A stretch of DNA of 42,891 bases, taken from positions 1 to 42,891 of the forward strand of contig JAQYEW010000014.1 of assembly GCA_028723455.1 (NCBI GenBank), given 5' to 3'. Shown here piece after piece: positions 42,202 through 42,891 of this stretch (the first letter of the stretch is position 1; each line of letters begins with the position of its first letter). A model generated the notes under the pieces. It was not told the DNA's origin and searched no databases. It saw only the letters and a program-made list of their open reading frames with translations. The position numbers and the translations under genes were made by a program. This DNA is from Prevotellaceae bacterium (GTDB lineage: Bacteria > Bacteroidota > Bacteroidia > Bacteroidales > Bacteroidaceae).

Positions 42202-42891
42202 ATGGAAGAACAGACACAACAGATTTCCACGCTGCGCAGCGAGGGATTGAAGAAAATCTACGGCAAGCGCACCGTGGTGCAGGACGTAAGCTTCAGCGTC
42301 AGCCAGGGCGAGATTGTAGGACTGCTGGGCCCCAACGGCGCCGGCAAGACCACCTCGTTCTATATGACCACGGGACTCGTGATTCCCAATGCCGGACACA
42401 TCTATATCGACGACCGTGAAATCACGAAGCTGCCGGTCTATCGCCGTGCCCGCATGGGTATTGGTTATCTGGCCCAGGAAGCCAGCGTGTTCCGCAAGAT
42501 GAGTGTCGAGGACAATATCCTGAGCGTGCTGGAAATGACGCCCAAGCCGGCGGACTTTGAGGGCAGCGCGAAGGAATACCGCAGCTGGAAACTGGAGAGT
42601 CTGCTGAATGAGTTCAGCCTGCAAAAGATCCGCAAGAACCTGGGCGACCGTTGTTCCGGCGGCGAGCGCCGCCGTTGCGAGATAGCGCGCTGCCTGGCCA
42701 TCAACCCCAAGTTCATCATGCTCGACGAGCCTTTTGCCGGCGTCGACCCTATTGCCGTGGAGGACATCCAGTACATCGTGTGGAAATTGAAACAGCAGAA
42801 CATAGGCGTGCTGATTACCGACCATAACGTCGAGGACACGCTCTGCATCACCGACCGCGCTTATATGCTTTTCGAGGGGCAGATCCTGTTC
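42202..42891 (+). CDS. lptB: LPS export ABC transporter ATPase LptB, 3' end outside the window
   Basis: An open frame of 230 codons that runs off the right edge; LptB is normally about 240-250 residues, so nearly all is present. It energises lipopolysaccharide extraction from the inner membrane together with LptF and LptG. Walker A GPNGAGKT is at 43-50, the Q-loop YLAQEASVFRKMSVEDNI near 89-106, Walker B FIMLDEPFAGVDP at 171-183, and the H-loop ITDHNVEDTL at 205-214. The signature motif reads C151-SGGERRR, with Cys in the place where Leu is usual. It diverges from mlaE across 91 bases, so two envelope-lipid transport systems share one control region. Confidence 0.95.
   Translation, partial: MEEQTQQISTLRSEGLKKIYGKRTVVQDVSFSVSQGEIVGLLGPNGAGKTTSFYMTTGLVIPNAGHIYIDDREITKLPVYRRARMGIGYLAQEASVFRKMSVEDNILSVLEMTPKPADFEGSAKEYRSWKLESLLNEFSLQKIRKNLGDRCSGGERRRCEIARCLAINPKFIMLDEPFAGVDPIAVEDIQYIVWKLKQQNIGVLITDHNVEDTLCITDRAYMLFEGQILF

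Overview
The window is about 43 kb of a GC-rich Bacteroidales chromosome, most likely a Prevotellaceae-like gut or rumen organism. Evidence for this is the Bacteroidota promoter signature (a TAnnTTTG -7 element, often with TTTG about 20 bases upstream) before many genes, no obvious Shine-Dalgarno sequences, lipoprotein signal peptides, type IX secretion (T9SS)-like C-termini on secreted enzymes, and the gene order DUF177-rpmF-fabH-era-der. The genus is an inference from these traits; no 16S or other marker for it is present. No rRNA, tRNA, CRISPR array, prophage or insertion sequence was found.

Layout. 1-3460: the tail of a DsbD-like thiol:disulfide protein, then two head-to-head arrays of 8-base repeats, then an M16 zinc peptidase. 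3461-8765: an AT-rich spacer with a 12-base repeat, then typA, rpsO and a YfhO-family membrane protein. 8765-13029: a GT2 glycosyltransferase, a large unrecognised repeat-linker lipoprotein and a GT4 glycosyltransferase. 13037-16298: a C11 clostripain-like lipoprotein and tcdA in one operon, divergent from an orphan sensor histidine kinase across only 47 bases. 16325-20927: the core-metabolism cluster DUF177 (yceD), rpmF, fabH, era, der and a small lipoprotein.

21015-32813 is read entirely on the minus strand. It holds a 1523-residue PL11 rhamnogalacturonan lyase with autotransporter-like repeats. It also holds a compact run of a TPR/OmpA-like lipoprotein, a cysteine-less thioredoxin-fold lipoprotein, a GH128-like secreted glycosidase and a small membrane protein, and then xerD. 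32872-35627: aroQ, an O-methyltransferase and class I fumarase. 35717-40565: a GH27 alpha-galactosidase converging on a GH95 fucosidase/L-galactosidase. 40576-42891: MlaF and MlaE-like ABC components (GH95 lies 10 bases downstream of mlaF), divergent from lptB, which runs off the end.

Taken together, the PL11, GH128-like, GH27 and GH95 enzymes suggest attack on plant cell-wall glycans (rhamnogalacturonan I backbone, galactosyl and fucosyl side groups, beta-1,3-glucan). They are scattered among housekeeping genes and no SusC/SusD pair is visible, so this is not a classical polysaccharide utilisation locus. The other recurring theme is very short or absent 5' leaders: three genes have the -7 element only 4-5 bases before the start codon.
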